17,150 bases of DNA from Betaproteobacteria bacterium (GCA_025354965.1 JANXLW010000061.1:1-17150); one strand, 5' to 3'. Numbered from the stretch's first letter, positions 7,439 to 15,340 are shown. A program made the numbers and translations. The notes: a model not told the origin generated them from the sequence alone.

Positions 7439-8473
7439 TCAGCCCTCCCGCTTGCCAAGCAAACCCTTTGGCCGGAAGATCAGGATCAGCACCAAAAAGA
7501 GGTACGGCAGGATGGGTGCAACTTGCGACAGCGTCAACTTGACGAAGGAGTTGTTGGTTGCTCCAGCACTCAGGTGCACACCCAATTCGGAAGCCAGGGT
7601 GCCAATCGAGTAATCGAACGCCACCGCAAAAGTCTGAATCAGTCCGATCAGCACTGATGCCAGAAAAGCTCCCGGCAGCGAGCCCATGCCACCCACCACC
7701 ACCACCACGAAAATGACCGGGCCGACGGCTGCAGCCATGGACGGTTCAGTCAGGAACGTGCTGCCACCAATGACACCCGCCAGTCCGGCAAGCCCGGCAC
7801 CGGCGCCGAACACCAGCATGAAAACGGCCGGTACATTGTGGCCCAGCGATTCGACTGCTTCCGGATGCGTCAGCGCGGCCTGTATGACAAGCCCGATTCG
7901 GGTGCGTATGAGTAACAGCCAGACCGATACCAGCATGACCAGTGCCACCAGCATCATGAAGGCGCGGGTTGCTGGAAACGGCGAGCACACGACACGCACT
8001 GCCGCATCGACAGAACTGCACAGCTCGGCCGGAGCAGCGCCCAACACCAGACCCAGACCCTTGAGCGAATGATTGACCAAGGTAAACGCGGGTCCCTGCA
8101 GCGCTTCAGCAGGCCGGAATTCAAGGGCAATTCGGCCCCACACAAGTTGCACCAACTCAAGGATAACGTAGGTCAAACCGAACGTAATCAAGAGTTCAGG
8201 TACATGCCCAAACTTGTGAACCTTGCGCAGAAAATGGCGTTCAAACAAGGCACCCAGCACAGCAACCAGCAGCGGGGCAATCAACAGCGCCGGCCAGAAG
8301 CCGAGCAAGCGCGAAACGGTGTAACCAACATAAGCCCCCAGCATATAGAAGCTGGCATGCGCGAAATTAAGAACACCCATCATGCTGAAAATCAACGTGA
8401 GGCCAGAGCTCAGCATGAACAGCAGCAGGCCGTAGCTCAGCCCATTGAGCATCGAAATAATGAAAAACTCCAT
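7439..8473 (-). CDS. livH: Liv-type ABC transporter permease LivH
   Basis: Inner-membrane permease partner of LivM, 344 residues. Typical LivH landmarks are LNGLSYGLLLFMLSSGLTLIFSMMGVLNFAHASFYMLGAY (given here in two parts by position: residues 10-30 and 31-49) and RTRIGLVIQAALTHPEAVESLGHN (190-213, the ATPase-contact loop). It is longer than the roughly 290-300 residues common for LivH. The excess is mainly a hydrophilic loop at about 118-170 that contains two cysteines (C152, C163). The start ATG has AAGGG 9 bases upstream and lies after the hairpin that separates it from livK. Confidence 0.94.
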   Translation of the reverse strand: MEFFIISMLNGLSYGLLLFMLSSGLTLIFSMMGVLNFAHASFYMLGAYVGYTVSRLLGFWPALLIAPLLVAVLGALFERHFLRKVHKFGHVPELLITFGLTYVILELVQLVWGRIALEFRPAEALQGPAFTLVNHSLKGLGLVLGAAPAELCSSVDAAVRVVCSPFPATRAFMMLVALVMLVSVWLLLIRTRIGLVIQAALTHPEAVESLGHNVPAVFMLVFGAGAGLAGLAGVIGGSTFLTEPSMAAAVGPVIFVVVVVGGMGSLPGAFLASVLIGLIQTFAVAFDYSIGTLASELGVHLSAGATNNSFVKLTLSQVAPILPYLFLVLILIFRPKGLLGKREG

Positions 8474-8495
8474 TCAGAAAGCCCTTCTACCCAGC

Positions 8496-8534
8496 AAAAA
8501 TGGAAAAGCCCGAGACGGTACACCCGTTCGGGCT
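8496..8534 (-). terminator. Attenuator-like hairpin between livK and livH
   Basis: Arms AGCCCGA (8507-8513) and TCGGGCT (8528-8534) pair perfectly. Inside them ACGG (8515-8518) pairs with CCGT (8524-8527), with one bulged base and a 5-base loop. Read on the minus strand the hairpin is followed by TTTTCCATTTTT. It begins about 20 bases after the livK stop and ends about 23 before the livH start. This is the form of a partial terminator that would make more binding protein than permease; read-through must occur for the rest of the operon unless a further promoter exists. Confidence 0.6.
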
Positions 8535-8554
8535 CATGCGTCAGACCACTCGCA

Positions 8555-9814
8555 TCACGGGCGCTTCATCTGGCAGCTGGTGGGCGTGCTCGAAACGTAG
8601 TTTGGGTATTCCTTGAGCGGTGCCAGCGTCATGCCTGTGTTTTCCGGGTTATAGGGATACTTGGCGCTGGCCTTTTCCCACACGGACATGTACAGCGGCT
8701 GCTGCAACTGGTGGTCTGCCTTGCGGATTTCGACTTCACCATTGAAACTCTGCACCTTGATGCCCTCCAGCGCCGCAGCCACCTTCAATGGGTCGGTTGA
8801 CTTGGCCTTGGCCATCGCCGCACCCAGGGTTTCAAAAATACGGATAGTGGAACCGGTATAAAAGTCGTCGTTGTATTTGGTCTTGAATTCCTTCATCCAC
8901 TTGTCCATCTGCCCGCCCATGTTGTAGTGGCTGTAGGCAATCTGGTAGACGCGCCCGGCGCCGTTGGTACCCAAAGCGGTGGGAGTACCGGTGACGCCAG
9001 CGTAGTAGGTAAATATCTTGCCGTTGTAGCCACCCTCGTTCGCGGCTTTGACCAGCAAGGACAAGTCCGAACCCCAGTTGCCGGTGATGACCGTATCAGC
9101 GCCCGTTGCCTTGATCTTGGCAATGTAGGGCGAGAAGTCACGCACCTGGGCGATCGGATGCAGGTCCTCGCCGACGATCTGGACGTCGGGGCGCTTGCGC
9201 GCCAACGTTTCTTTGGCGTACTTGGCGACCTGCACGCCATGCGAGTAATTCTGGTTCAACAGGTAGACCTTCTTGATGTCATTCTGGGTCGCCATGAAGC
9301 TGCTCATGGCTTCCATCTTCATGGACGTGTCTGCGTCAAACCGGAAGTGCCAGAAGCTGCATTTGCTGTTGGTCAGATCGGGATCGACGGCTGAATCGTT
9401 GAGAAAGATGACCTCCTTGCCAGGGTTGCGTTCGTTGTGCTTGGTAACCGCATCCGACAGTGCCAGCGCCACGGAAGAACCGTTGCCCTGAATGATGTAG
9501 CGCACGCCCTGGTCAATTGCTGCTTTCAAGGCATTCAGACTCTCAGTCGGGCTCAGCTTGTTGTCCATGCCGGTGACTTCAAATTTCACACCAGCCGGGT
9601 TGCCGGGGTGTCCGGGGTTGCCGGGAATCGGAGCGCCGCTGAACTTCTCGGCAAAGAACTGGTAGCCCTTGAGTTGGCTCACGCCGACCGGCCCGAGCAA
9701 CCCGGTCAGGGGGTCAATCCGAACCATCTTGATCACTTCGCCCTTTTGGGCCTGCGCGCTGCCGAGACACAAAACGGCAGCGGTCGCTGCAACCATCCTC
9801 ATCGCGAACTTCAT
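8555..9814 (-). CDS. livK: Periplasmic substrate-binding protein of the Liv-type ABC importer
   Basis: Type I periplasmic binding protein of the LivK/HAAT family, 419 residues. A Sec signal peptide (MKFAMRMVAATAAVLCLG, cleavage likely after SAQA at residue 22) exports it. The mature part begins EVIKMVRIDPLTGLLGPVG, the usual start of this fold. NGSSVALALSDAV, LLNQNYSHGVQVAKYAKETL and TGADTVITGNWGSD fit the ligand-cleft lobes. GNPGHPGNP (65-73), a small proline-glycine repeat, forms a loop in the first lobe. The ATG is preceded by CTGGAG at 8 bases. It differs from classic E. coli LivK/LivJ, and the neighbours (acyl-CoA ligase, beta-oxidation) point to a carboxylate or fatty-acid-like ligand; this is inference. 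Confidence 0.92.
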   Translation of the reverse strand: MKFAMRMVAATAAVLCLGSAQAQKGEVIKMVRIDPLTGLLGPVGVSQLKGYQFFAEKFSGAPIPGNPGHPGNPAGVKFEVTGMDNKLSPTESLNALKAAIDQGVRYIIQGNGSSVALALSDAVTKHNERNPGKEVIFLNDSAVDPDLTNSKCSFWHFRFDADTSMKMEAMSSFMATQNDIKKVYLLNQNYSHGVQVAKYAKETLARKRPDVQIVGEDLHPIAQVRDFSPYIAKIKATGADTVITGNWGSDLSLLVKAANEGGYNGKIFTYYAGVTGTPTALGTNGAGRVYQIAYSHYNMGGQMDKWMKEFKTKYNDDFYTGSTIRIFETLGAAMAKAKSTDPLKVAAALEGIKVQSFNGEVEIRKADHQLQQPLYMSVWEKASAKYPYNPENTGMTLAPLKEYPNYVSSTPTSCQMKRP

Positions 9815-9950
9815 ATTAATATCTCCAGGGTTTCAATCATTCAACACCCGGGCAGCGTACAAGTATTTGCGCGCTGCAGCACAAGGGATTTCCCTTAGAT
9901 CGAATCCCCCATGTGACAGGTGCCACACTACTCTTCAATCGCCGATTGGA
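9815..9950 (-). promoter_or_regulatory. Intergenic region before livK with three inverted repeats
   Basis: This 136-base gap between the ligase stop and livK holds the livK ribosome-binding site and three dyads. CAATCGCCGATTG (9936-9948) lies directly after the ligase stop. AAGGGATTTCCCTT (9883-9896) is an operator-like element. GCAGCG...CGCTGC (9852-9857 with 9872-9877) could form a leader hairpin. No convincing -35/-10 pair and no U-tract terminator were seen, so the existence of a livK promoter here is inferred only from the gap and the dyads. Confidence 0.35.
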
Positions 9951-11579
9951 TCACGCATCAGGCAATTTGTAGTCCTTCAACATCTCGCGCAGCTTGGTTT
10001 TCTGCATCTTGCCGGTGCCGCCCAAAGGCATGGCTTCCACGAACACCACGTCGTCAGGTACTTGCCATTTAGCCGTTTTGCCTTCATAAAACTTGATGAG
10101 TTCGTCACGCGACACCTCGGCACCGGGTTTCCTTAGTACTGCGATGATAGGGCGCTCATCCCACTTCGGGTGTTTCACGCCAATGCAGGCCGCCATGGCG
10201 ACCGCAGGGTGCGCCATGGCTATGTTTTCCACATCGATGGAGCTGATCCATTCGCCGCCGGATTTGATGACATCCTTGCTGCGATCGGTGATTTGCATGT
10301 AACCGTCCGCGTCGATGGTGGCGACGTCGCCGGTCGGGAACCAGCCGTCCACTAACGGTGAACCACCCTCACCTTTGAAATACTCACTGATAATCCACGG
10401 CCCCTTGACCAACAGATCACCATAAGCCTTGCCGTCCCATGGCAGCTCACGCCCAGCGCCATCGACAATCTTCATGTCGACACCAAAAACGCCCCGTCCC
10501 TGCTTGAGACGGACTTTCATTTTGTCTTCGGATGCCATTGGAAGATGTTTGTTTTTGAGTGTGCATACGGTGCCCACCGGTGACATCTCGGTCATACCCC
10601 AAGCATGCAAAACCTCCACCCCAAAGTTATCGTTGAATGCCGTGATCATGGCGGGTGGACAGGCCGAGCCTCCAATGACCGTGCGTTTGAGGGTGCTAAA
10701 TCGCAAGCCGCCGGCCTGCATATGACTCAACATCATTTGCCACACGGTCGGCACGCCGGCGGCGAAAGAAACCCGTTCGGACTCGATCAACTCAAAAATC
10801 GATTTACCGTCCATGGCAGGTCCGGGAAAAACCAGTTTGGCGCCGGTCATGGCAGCCGAATACGGCAAACCCCAGGCATTGACGTGGAACATGGGCACTA
10901 CCGGCAACACGGTATCGCGCGCACTCATGCTCAAAGCGTCCGGCAAAGCCACCGCAAATGCGTGCAGCATGGTGGAACGATGACTGTACAAAGCGGCCTT
11001 CGGGTTGCCAGTGGTGCCACTGGTGTAACACATGCTGGAGGCCGAATTTTCGTCAAATGAAGGCCATTGATAGTTGCTGGATTGCGCGCCAATCCAGGCC
11101 TCGTAGCTCAGCAGACCGGAGATGCCGCTGTCAGCAGGCAATTTGTCCGCGTCACACAGCGCCACAAAATGCTTGATGGTGGTGCACCGACTGTGGATGG
11201 CTTTGACTATGGGCAGAAAGCTCAGGTCAAAACAAAGCACGGCGTCTTCTGCGTGATTGGCAATCCAGGTGATCTGATCGGGGTGCAGGCGCGGATTGAG
11301 CGTGTGCAGCACGCGTCCGGTTCCACTCACTCCAAAATACAACTCCAGATGCCGATAGCCGTTCCAGGCGAGCGTAGCGACCCGGTCACTGAAGCCAAGT
11401 TTGAAAGCATCGAGGGCGTTGGCTACTTGTCGCGAACGCGACGCCACCTCCTTGTAGGTGCAGCGATGAATATCGCCTTCCACGCGGCGCGAAACGATTT
11501 CACCCTCACCATGATGGCGCTCGGCAAACTCGATCAGCGACGAGATCAACAACTGGTGGCTTTGCATCAACCCAAGCAT
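9951..11579 (-). CDS. AMP-forming acyl-CoA ligase (fatty-acid/AlkK/DmdB-like)
   Basis: ANL-superfamily ligase of 542 residues that activates a carboxylic acid with ATP and CoA through an acyl-adenylate. The AMP-binding loop is YTSGTTGNPK (185-194). Later come GWGMTE-type motif HAWGMTEMSPVG, the hinge region GWFPTGDVATIDADGYMQ with TDRSKDVIKSGGEWIS, and the C-terminal adenylation lysine K524 in GGTGKMQK. Motif details fit the medium/long-chain AlkK group, many of which are annotated as 3-methylmercaptopropionyl-CoA ligase (DmdB-like). The frame is open to 11666, but the ATG at 11579 is chosen because AGGAG lies 7 bases upstream and the domain begins there. It precedes livK on the same strand and is divergent from selO. 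Substrate is not determinable from sequence. Confidence 0.93.
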   Translation of the reverse strand: MLGLMQSHQLLISSLIEFAERHHGEGEIVSRRVEGDIHRCTYKEVASRSRQVANALDAFKLGFSDRVATLAWNGYRHLELYFGVSGTGRVLHTLNPRLHPDQITWIANHAEDAVLCFDLSFLPIVKAIHSRCTTIKHFVALCDADKLPADSGISGLLSYEAWIGAQSSNYQWPSFDENSASSMCYTSGTTGNPKAALYSHRSTMLHAFAVALPDALSMSARDTVLPVVPMFHVNAWGLPYSAAMTGAKLVFPGPAMDGKSIFELIESERVSFAAGVPTVWQMMLSHMQAGGLRFSTLKRTVIGGSACPPAMITAFNDNFGVEVLHAWGMTEMSPVGTVCTLKNKHLPMASEDKMKVRLKQGRGVFGVDMKIVDGAGRELPWDGKAYGDLLVKGPWIISEYFKGEGGSPLVDGWFPTGDVATIDADGYMQITDRSKDVIKSGGEWISSIDVENIAMAHPAVAMAACIGVKHPKWDERPIIAVLRKPGAEVSRDELIKFYEGKTAKWQVPDDVVFVEAMPLGGTGKMQKTKLREMLKDYKLPDA

Positions 11580-11683
11580 GAAAGAACTCCTGAATAGTAG
11601 TGAGACTGGTGGTGGATGGTACTGCGATTTCCGGGATAACCCTGCAGACTCCGCGCGCAAGCGCACTGCGGGACAATCCAGCC
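11580..11683. other. Divergent intergenic region between acyl-CoA ligase and selO
   Basis: 104 bases hold the ligase ribosome-binding site (CTCCT on the plus strand at 11587-11591). A GC-rich inverted stretch lies around 11655-11670 (GCGCGCAAGCGC). selO has no clear Shine-Dalgarno sequence before its ATG. I see no convincing sigma70 promoter in either direction and no copy of the fadB operator palindrome. Confidence 0.4.
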
Positions 11684-13177
11684 ATGACCAGGTTCACAGA
11701 CAGCCAGCGCAATCTCGATTTGGGTTTGACCTGGCACAACAGTTTTGCCGGATTGGGTGACGATTTCTACACCCGACTCGAGCCGCAACCTTTGCCTGAA
11801 CCGTACTGGGTGGGACGCAACCTGTCGTTGGCCCGTGAACTGAACTTGAACGATTCCTGGTGGACGTCACAGGAGCTGTTGGAAGCCGTTACCGGCAACC
11901 GTCACCTCGTTGGCACGCAGGCTCTTGCCAGCGTCTATAGCGGTCATCAATTCGGGCAGTGGGCTGGTCAACTAGGCGACGGGCGCGCCATTTTGCTGGG
12001 TGAAACCAGCTGCGGGATGGAGCTCCAACTCAAGGGCTCAGGCCTCACACCCTACTCCCGCATGGGCGACGGGCGCGCCGTGTTGCGCTCCAGCATCCGC
12101 GAGTTTTTGTGCAGTGAGGCGATGCAGGGCCTGGGCATTCCAACTTCGCGTGCGCTGTGTGTGACGGGCTCGGACGCACCTGTTCGGCGCGAGACCATGG
12201 AGACGGCAGCTGTGGTAACACGGGTGGCGCCCAGCTTTATCCGGTTCGGCCATTTTGAGCATTTTTCGTACAGCGACCAGCGTGCTCAACTCAAAATACT
12301 CGCCGACTACGTGATTGACCGGTTTTACCCGGATTGCCGAGTCGCTGACAAATTCGAAGGCAACCGTTATGCCGCTTTGCTGGTGGCGGTGAGCGAACGC
12401 ACGGCAAAAATGGTGGCACAGTGGCAGGCTGTAGGCTTTTGCCATGGCGTGATGAACACTGACAATATGAGCATTTTGGGACTGACCATCGACTACGGTC
12501 CGTTTCAGTTTTTGGACACCTACAACCCCGACCACATTTGCAACCACTCCGACACTGTGGGTCGTTACGCCTTCAACAAACAACCTAATATTGCTTACTG
12601 GAACCTTTTCTGTTTGGGCCAGGCGTTGTTGCCGCTGATCGAAGAACAGGAACTCGCCATTGCCGCACTGGAATCGTTCAAAACTGTGTTTCCTGCCGTA
12701 TTAGAAGCAAAAATGCGCGCCAAACTGGGTCTGCTGGATAGCAGCGGCGACACCGCCAACGATGACCGGGCCTTGATTGAAGTGATTCTTAAATTGCTGG
12801 CCAAAGACCACGTCGACTACACCATTTTCTGGCGCCGTTTGAGCCACTGCAGTGGCGCCATGAACGCCGCAGCGGTGCGAGATCTGTTTTTGGATCGACC
12901 AGCAATAGATGCCTGGTTATTGCGCCATGCGCAGCGGACCGCACATCTTCCGCACAATCTGGTGACCGACTTGATGCTTAAAACCAACCCAAAATTTGTG
13001 CTGCGCAATCATTTGGGCGAACAAGCCATTCAGGCAGCGAAACTTAAGGACTTTTCACGAGTCGATACCTTGCTGTTGCTGCTGGAGTCCCCATTTGACG
13101 AACATCCCGGATTTGATGAATACGCCGGTTTCCCGCCGGATTGGGCCAACGATATCGAGATCAGCTGCAGTTCCTGA
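11684..13177 (+). CDS. selO: SelO/YdiU pseudokinase-fold protein AMPylase
   Basis: Protein adenylyltransferase of the SelO (YdiU, UPF0061) family, 497 residues, close to E. coli's ~480. It transfers AMP to Ser/Thr/Tyr of target proteins and is linked in the literature to redox stress. Visible landmarks are two GDGRA motifs (98-102 and 128-132, encoded by a 15-bp direct repeat), LKGSGLTPYSR with K117, REFL with E140, and MNTDNMSILGLTIDYGPF with D260, N261 and D270, the expected base and metal ligands. The redox pair is present: C286 in ICNHSD and C495 in the terminal SCSS, which replaces the selenocysteine of animal SelO. The ATG at 11684 is chosen because the family's N-terminus begins there (NSFAGLGDDFYTRLEPQPLP); the frame is open to 11600. 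Starts divergently from the acyl-CoA ligase and is followed by msrB after 40 bases. Confidence 0.96.
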   Translation: MTRFTDSQRNLDLGLTWHNSFAGLGDDFYTRLEPQPLPEPYWVGRNLSLARELNLNDSWWTSQELLEAVTGNRHLVGTQALASVYSGHQFGQWAGQLGDGRAILLGETSCGMELQLKGSGLTPYSRMGDGRAVLRSSIREFLCSEAMQGLGIPTSRALCVTGSDAPVRRETMETAAVVTRVAPSFIRFGHFEHFSYSDQRAQLKILADYVIDRFYPDCRVADKFEGNRYAALLVAVSERTAKMVAQWQAVGFCHGVMNTDNMSILGLTIDYGPFQFLDTYNPDHICNHSDTVGRYAFNKQPNIAYWNLFCLGQALLPLIEEQELAIAALESFKTVFPAVLEAKMRAKLGLLDSSGDTANDDRALIEVILKLLAKDHVDYTIFWRRLSHCSGAMNAAAVRDLFLDRPAIDAWLLRHAQRTAHLPHNLVTDLMLKTNPKFVLRNHLGEQAIQAAKLKDFSRVDTLLLLLESPFDEHPGFDEYAGFPPDWANDIEISCSS

Positions 13178-13217
13178 GCCATTCATCACACCAGTACCCT
13201 GAAGGAAGTCCTGCCGC

Positions 13218-13628
13218 ATGACCTACAAAATTGAAAAGACCGACGAGCAATGGAAGACACTGCTAAAGGAAAAAGGTGCTGAACCGCTGGCCTTCGAGGT
13301 GACACGCCAGCAGGCCACGGAAAGAGCCTATAGCGGCAAGCTGGAAAGCAACTCTGCACCGGGCGTTTATCGGTGCATCTGTTGCGATAAGCCGCTATTT
13401 GAATCCAAAACAAAATTTGAATCCGGGTGCGGATGGCCCAGCTATTTTCAGCCCATCAATGACACTGCGGTAGCCACCAAAGCGGATGGCTCGCTTTGGA
13501 TGAAGCGCACTGAAGTTCATTGTGCCGATTGCGGCGCGCACCTGGGCCACGTGTTTGAAGACGGCCCGGCACCCACCGGTCTGCGCTATTGCATGAACTC
13601 GGCTTCGTTAAACTTCACCCCTCAATGA
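13218..13628 (+). CDS. msrB: Peptide-methionine (R)-S-oxide reductase MsrB
   Basis: Repairs R-methionine sulfoxide in proteins, cytoplasmic, 136 residues, normal length. Zinc-binding cysteines are C53/C56 (CICC) and C102/C105 (HCADCGAHLGHVF). The catalytic cysteine is C125 in GLRYCMNSASL, and CGWPSYF (C71) is the usual MsrB landmark and possible resolving cysteine. AAGGA lies about 10 bases before the ATG. It is 40 bases after selO on the same strand, and its stop overlaps the yciB start (ATGA). Pairing with selO suggests a shared oxidative-stress role. Confidence 0.97.
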   Translation: MTYKIEKTDEQWKTLLKEKGAEPLAFEVTRQQATERAYSGKLESNSAPGVYRCICCDKPLFESKTKFESGCGWPSYFQPINDTAVATKADGSLWMKRTEVHCADCGAHLGHVFEDGPAPTGLRYCMNSASLNFTPQ

Positions 13629-14176
13629 AAATACTGATCGACTTTTTCCCCATCCTGCTTTTTTTTGGCACCTACAAGCTTTATGACATCTACATCGGCA
13701 CAGGTGTGCTGATGACCGCCACCGTGCTTCAGATGGGCCTGATCTACGCGCTGGATCGCAAACTGCAGGCGATGCACAAGATTACGCTGTGCCTGATATT
13801 GATCTTTGGCAGCTTGACGTTGGTGTTGCACGACGACCGTTTCATCAAATGGAAACCGACCGTGCTGTACGCCGCGATGGCCATCGGGCTGGCGGTGGCG
13901 ATCTGGATCATGAACAAGAATTTCCTCAAGCTGTTGCTGGGCAGCCAGCTGGAATTGCCCGATCCGGTATGGAAGAGGCTCAACGTGATCTGGGTGGCAT
14001 ACTGCCTTTTCATGTCACTTAGCAATGCCTATGTGGCGGCCTACTTCAGCACCGAAGCCTGGGTCAACTTCAAGCTTTGGGGCTATGTGTTTCCACTGGC
14101 CTTCATCATTGGCCAGGGTTTTTATATTGCGCGCTACCTCAAACAGGACGAGCCCAAGGCTCCAACCCCACCATGA
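13625..14176 (+). CDS. yciB: Inner-membrane protein YciB/IspZ (septation protein A)
   Basis: Polytopic inner-membrane protein of 183 residues (E. coli YciB is 179), implicated in cell-envelope synthesis and division. MKILIDFFPILLFFGTYKLYD at the N-terminus is diagnostic, followed by about five hydrophobic segments, VLHDDRFIKWKPTVLYA and WVNFKLWGYVFPLAFIIGQG. The frame is open from 13589, but the ATG at 13625 is used because it matches the family N-terminus and overlaps the msrB stop by 4 bases. It in turn overlaps the bolA start by 4 bases, so the three genes are translationally coupled. Confidence 0.96.
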   Translation: MKILIDFFPILLFFGTYKLYDIYIGTGVLMTATVLQMGLIYALDRKLQAMHKITLCLILIFGSLTLVLHDDRFIKWKPTVLYAAMAIGLAVAIWIMNKNFLKLLLGSQLELPDPVWKRLNVIWVAYCLFMSLSNAYVAAYFSTEAWVNFKLWGYVFPLAFIIGQGFYIARYLKQDEPKAPTPP

Positions 14177-14469
14177 CGCCAGCGGCCCACAGACACCTGC
14201 CGGCCACGGCTGAGCGGCTCGAACAGCGATTGCGCGCCGCTTTGCAACCGATCACGCTGGAGGTGCTGGACGAGAGTTTTCAACACGCCGGTCACGCGGG
14301 CGCCAACGGCAGTGGCTATGGAACCCATTTTCGGGTCCGCATCACTTCACATTTATTTACCGGCAAGTCTGCGGTCATGCGCCACCGCCTTGTGTATGAT
14401 GCGCTGCACGATTTCATCGAGCAAGGGCTGCACGCACTGGCCATTGAAGCTAAATTACCCCCAACTTGA
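14173..14469 (+). CDS. bolA: BolA family protein
   Basis: Small cytoplasmic protein of 98 residues that works with monothiol glutaredoxins in iron-sulfur/redox homeostasis and affects morphology. RLEQRLRAALQPITLEVLDES, then THFRVRITSHLFTGKSAVMRHRLVYDAL and the C-terminal ALAIEAKLP (positions 17-37, 56-83 and 88-96 approximately) match the BolA fold, including the conserved HRLVY. The start ATG overlaps the yciB stop (ATGA). A longer frame from 14077 lies inside yciB and is not favoured. Confidence 0.93.
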   Translation: MTPAAHRHLPATAERLEQRLRAALQPITLEVLDESFQHAGHAGANGSGYGTHFRVRITSHLFTGKSAVMRHRLVYDALHDFIEQGLHALAIEAKLPPT

Positions 14470-14506
14470 ATCTGTTTAATTGGCAATTGATACTTAGGAA
14501 ATCCGA

Positions 14507-15292
14507 ATGAAAATGAAATTTTTATCCGCCATCGCGGCGGCCGCCATCCTGGGCACGCTGGCACCGATTGTTTTGGCGCAAAACGTGGCGATAGTCAACG
14601 GTAAAGCCGTGCCAAAGGCGCGGGTTGATGAACTGGCGCAGCAAATCGCACGCTCGGGTCGACCGGTCACTCCCGAAATGCAGGGACAACTTAAAGACGA
14701 GGTTATCGCCCGCGAGATTTTCATTCAGGAAGCGCAAAAACAGGGACTGGACGCCACTGACGATTTCAAGACCCAGATGGAACTGGCACGCCAGACGCTT
14801 TTGATCCGTGAACTTTTTGGCAACTACCAAAAGGCCAATCCGGTGAGCGATGCCGACATCAAGGCAGAGTACGATAAATTTGTTGCCGCCAACAGCGGCA
14901 AGGAATACCGGGCCCGTCACATTCTGGTGGAAAAAGAGGATCAGGCCAAGGCCATTATTGCTCAGTTAAAAAAGGGCGGGAAATTTGACGAGATCGCCAA
15001 AAAATCCTCCAAGGACCCGGGCTCCGGTGCCAAAGGGGGCGACCTTGACTGGGCCGGCGCTGGCAATTACGTTGCCGAGTTCTCTGAAGCCCTGACCAAA
15101 CTGGCCAAAGGCAAGACTACCGAAACGCCGGTCAAAACGCAGTTTGGTTACCACATTATTCGCCTGGACGACACCCGCGACGCCCAGTTGCCAAAATTTG
15201 ACGACGTCAAACCGCAAATTGGCCAGCAACTGCTGCAACAAAAAATGGGCAAGTACCAGGAAGAGTTACGCTCCAAGGCCAAGATCGAATAG
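14507..15292 (+). CDS. Periplasmic parvulin-type peptidyl-prolyl isomerase
   Basis: Exported folding helper of 261 residues, related to PrsA/SurA/PpiD-type parvulins. A signal peptide (MKMKFLSAIAAAAILG, cleavage likely after VLA at 24) is followed by a helical chaperone-like region (about 30-130, EVIAREIFIQEAQKQG) and one PpiC domain (about 134-222: EYRARHILVE, GGDLDWAG, TQFGYHIIRLDD). The C-terminus is lysine/glutamine-rich. AGGAAA lies before the ATG at 14507; a second ATG at 14513 is possible. It is 37 bases after bolA and probably the last gene of the selO-msrB-yciB-bolA run, as a strong terminator follows. Confidence 0.93.
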   Translation: MKMKFLSAIAAAAILGTLAPIVLAQNVAIVNGKAVPKARVDELAQQIARSGRPVTPEMQGQLKDEVIAREIFIQEAQKQGLDATDDFKTQMELARQTLLIRELFGNYQKANPVSDADIKAEYDKFVAANSGKEYRARHILVEKEDQAKAIIAQLKKGGKFDEIAKKSSKDPGSGAKGGDLDWAGAGNYVAEFSEALTKLAKGKTTETPVKTQFGYHIIRLDDTRDAQLPKFDDVKPQIGQQLLQQKMGKYQEELRSKAKIE

Positions 15293-15314
15293 GCTTTGCA
15301 GCGATTTCAGCATG

Positions 15315-15340
15315 AACGCGGCCCAGGCCGCGTTTTTATT
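15315..15340 (+). terminator. Intrinsic terminator after the PPIase gene
   Basis: A perfect 9-bp stem AACGCGGCC / GGCCGCGTT (15315-15323 and 15326-15334) with a tiny loop is followed by TTTTATTT. It begins 22 bases after the PPIase stop. The T-run overlaps the stop codon (15336-15338) of the convergent acyltransferase-like gene. On the minus strand the same stem has no good U-tract, so it acts mainly rightwards. Confidence 0.9.

Noticed and set aside
11975..12079. 15-bp direct repeat inside selO as a mobile or recombination signal
   Set aside because: Both copies encode the GDGRA motifs that the SelO family conserves at these two places.
14466..14494. Promoter (TTGAAT-17-GATACT) directly before the PPIase gene
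   Set aside because: It would place the transcription start at the ribosome-binding site; the gene is more likely read from upstream.
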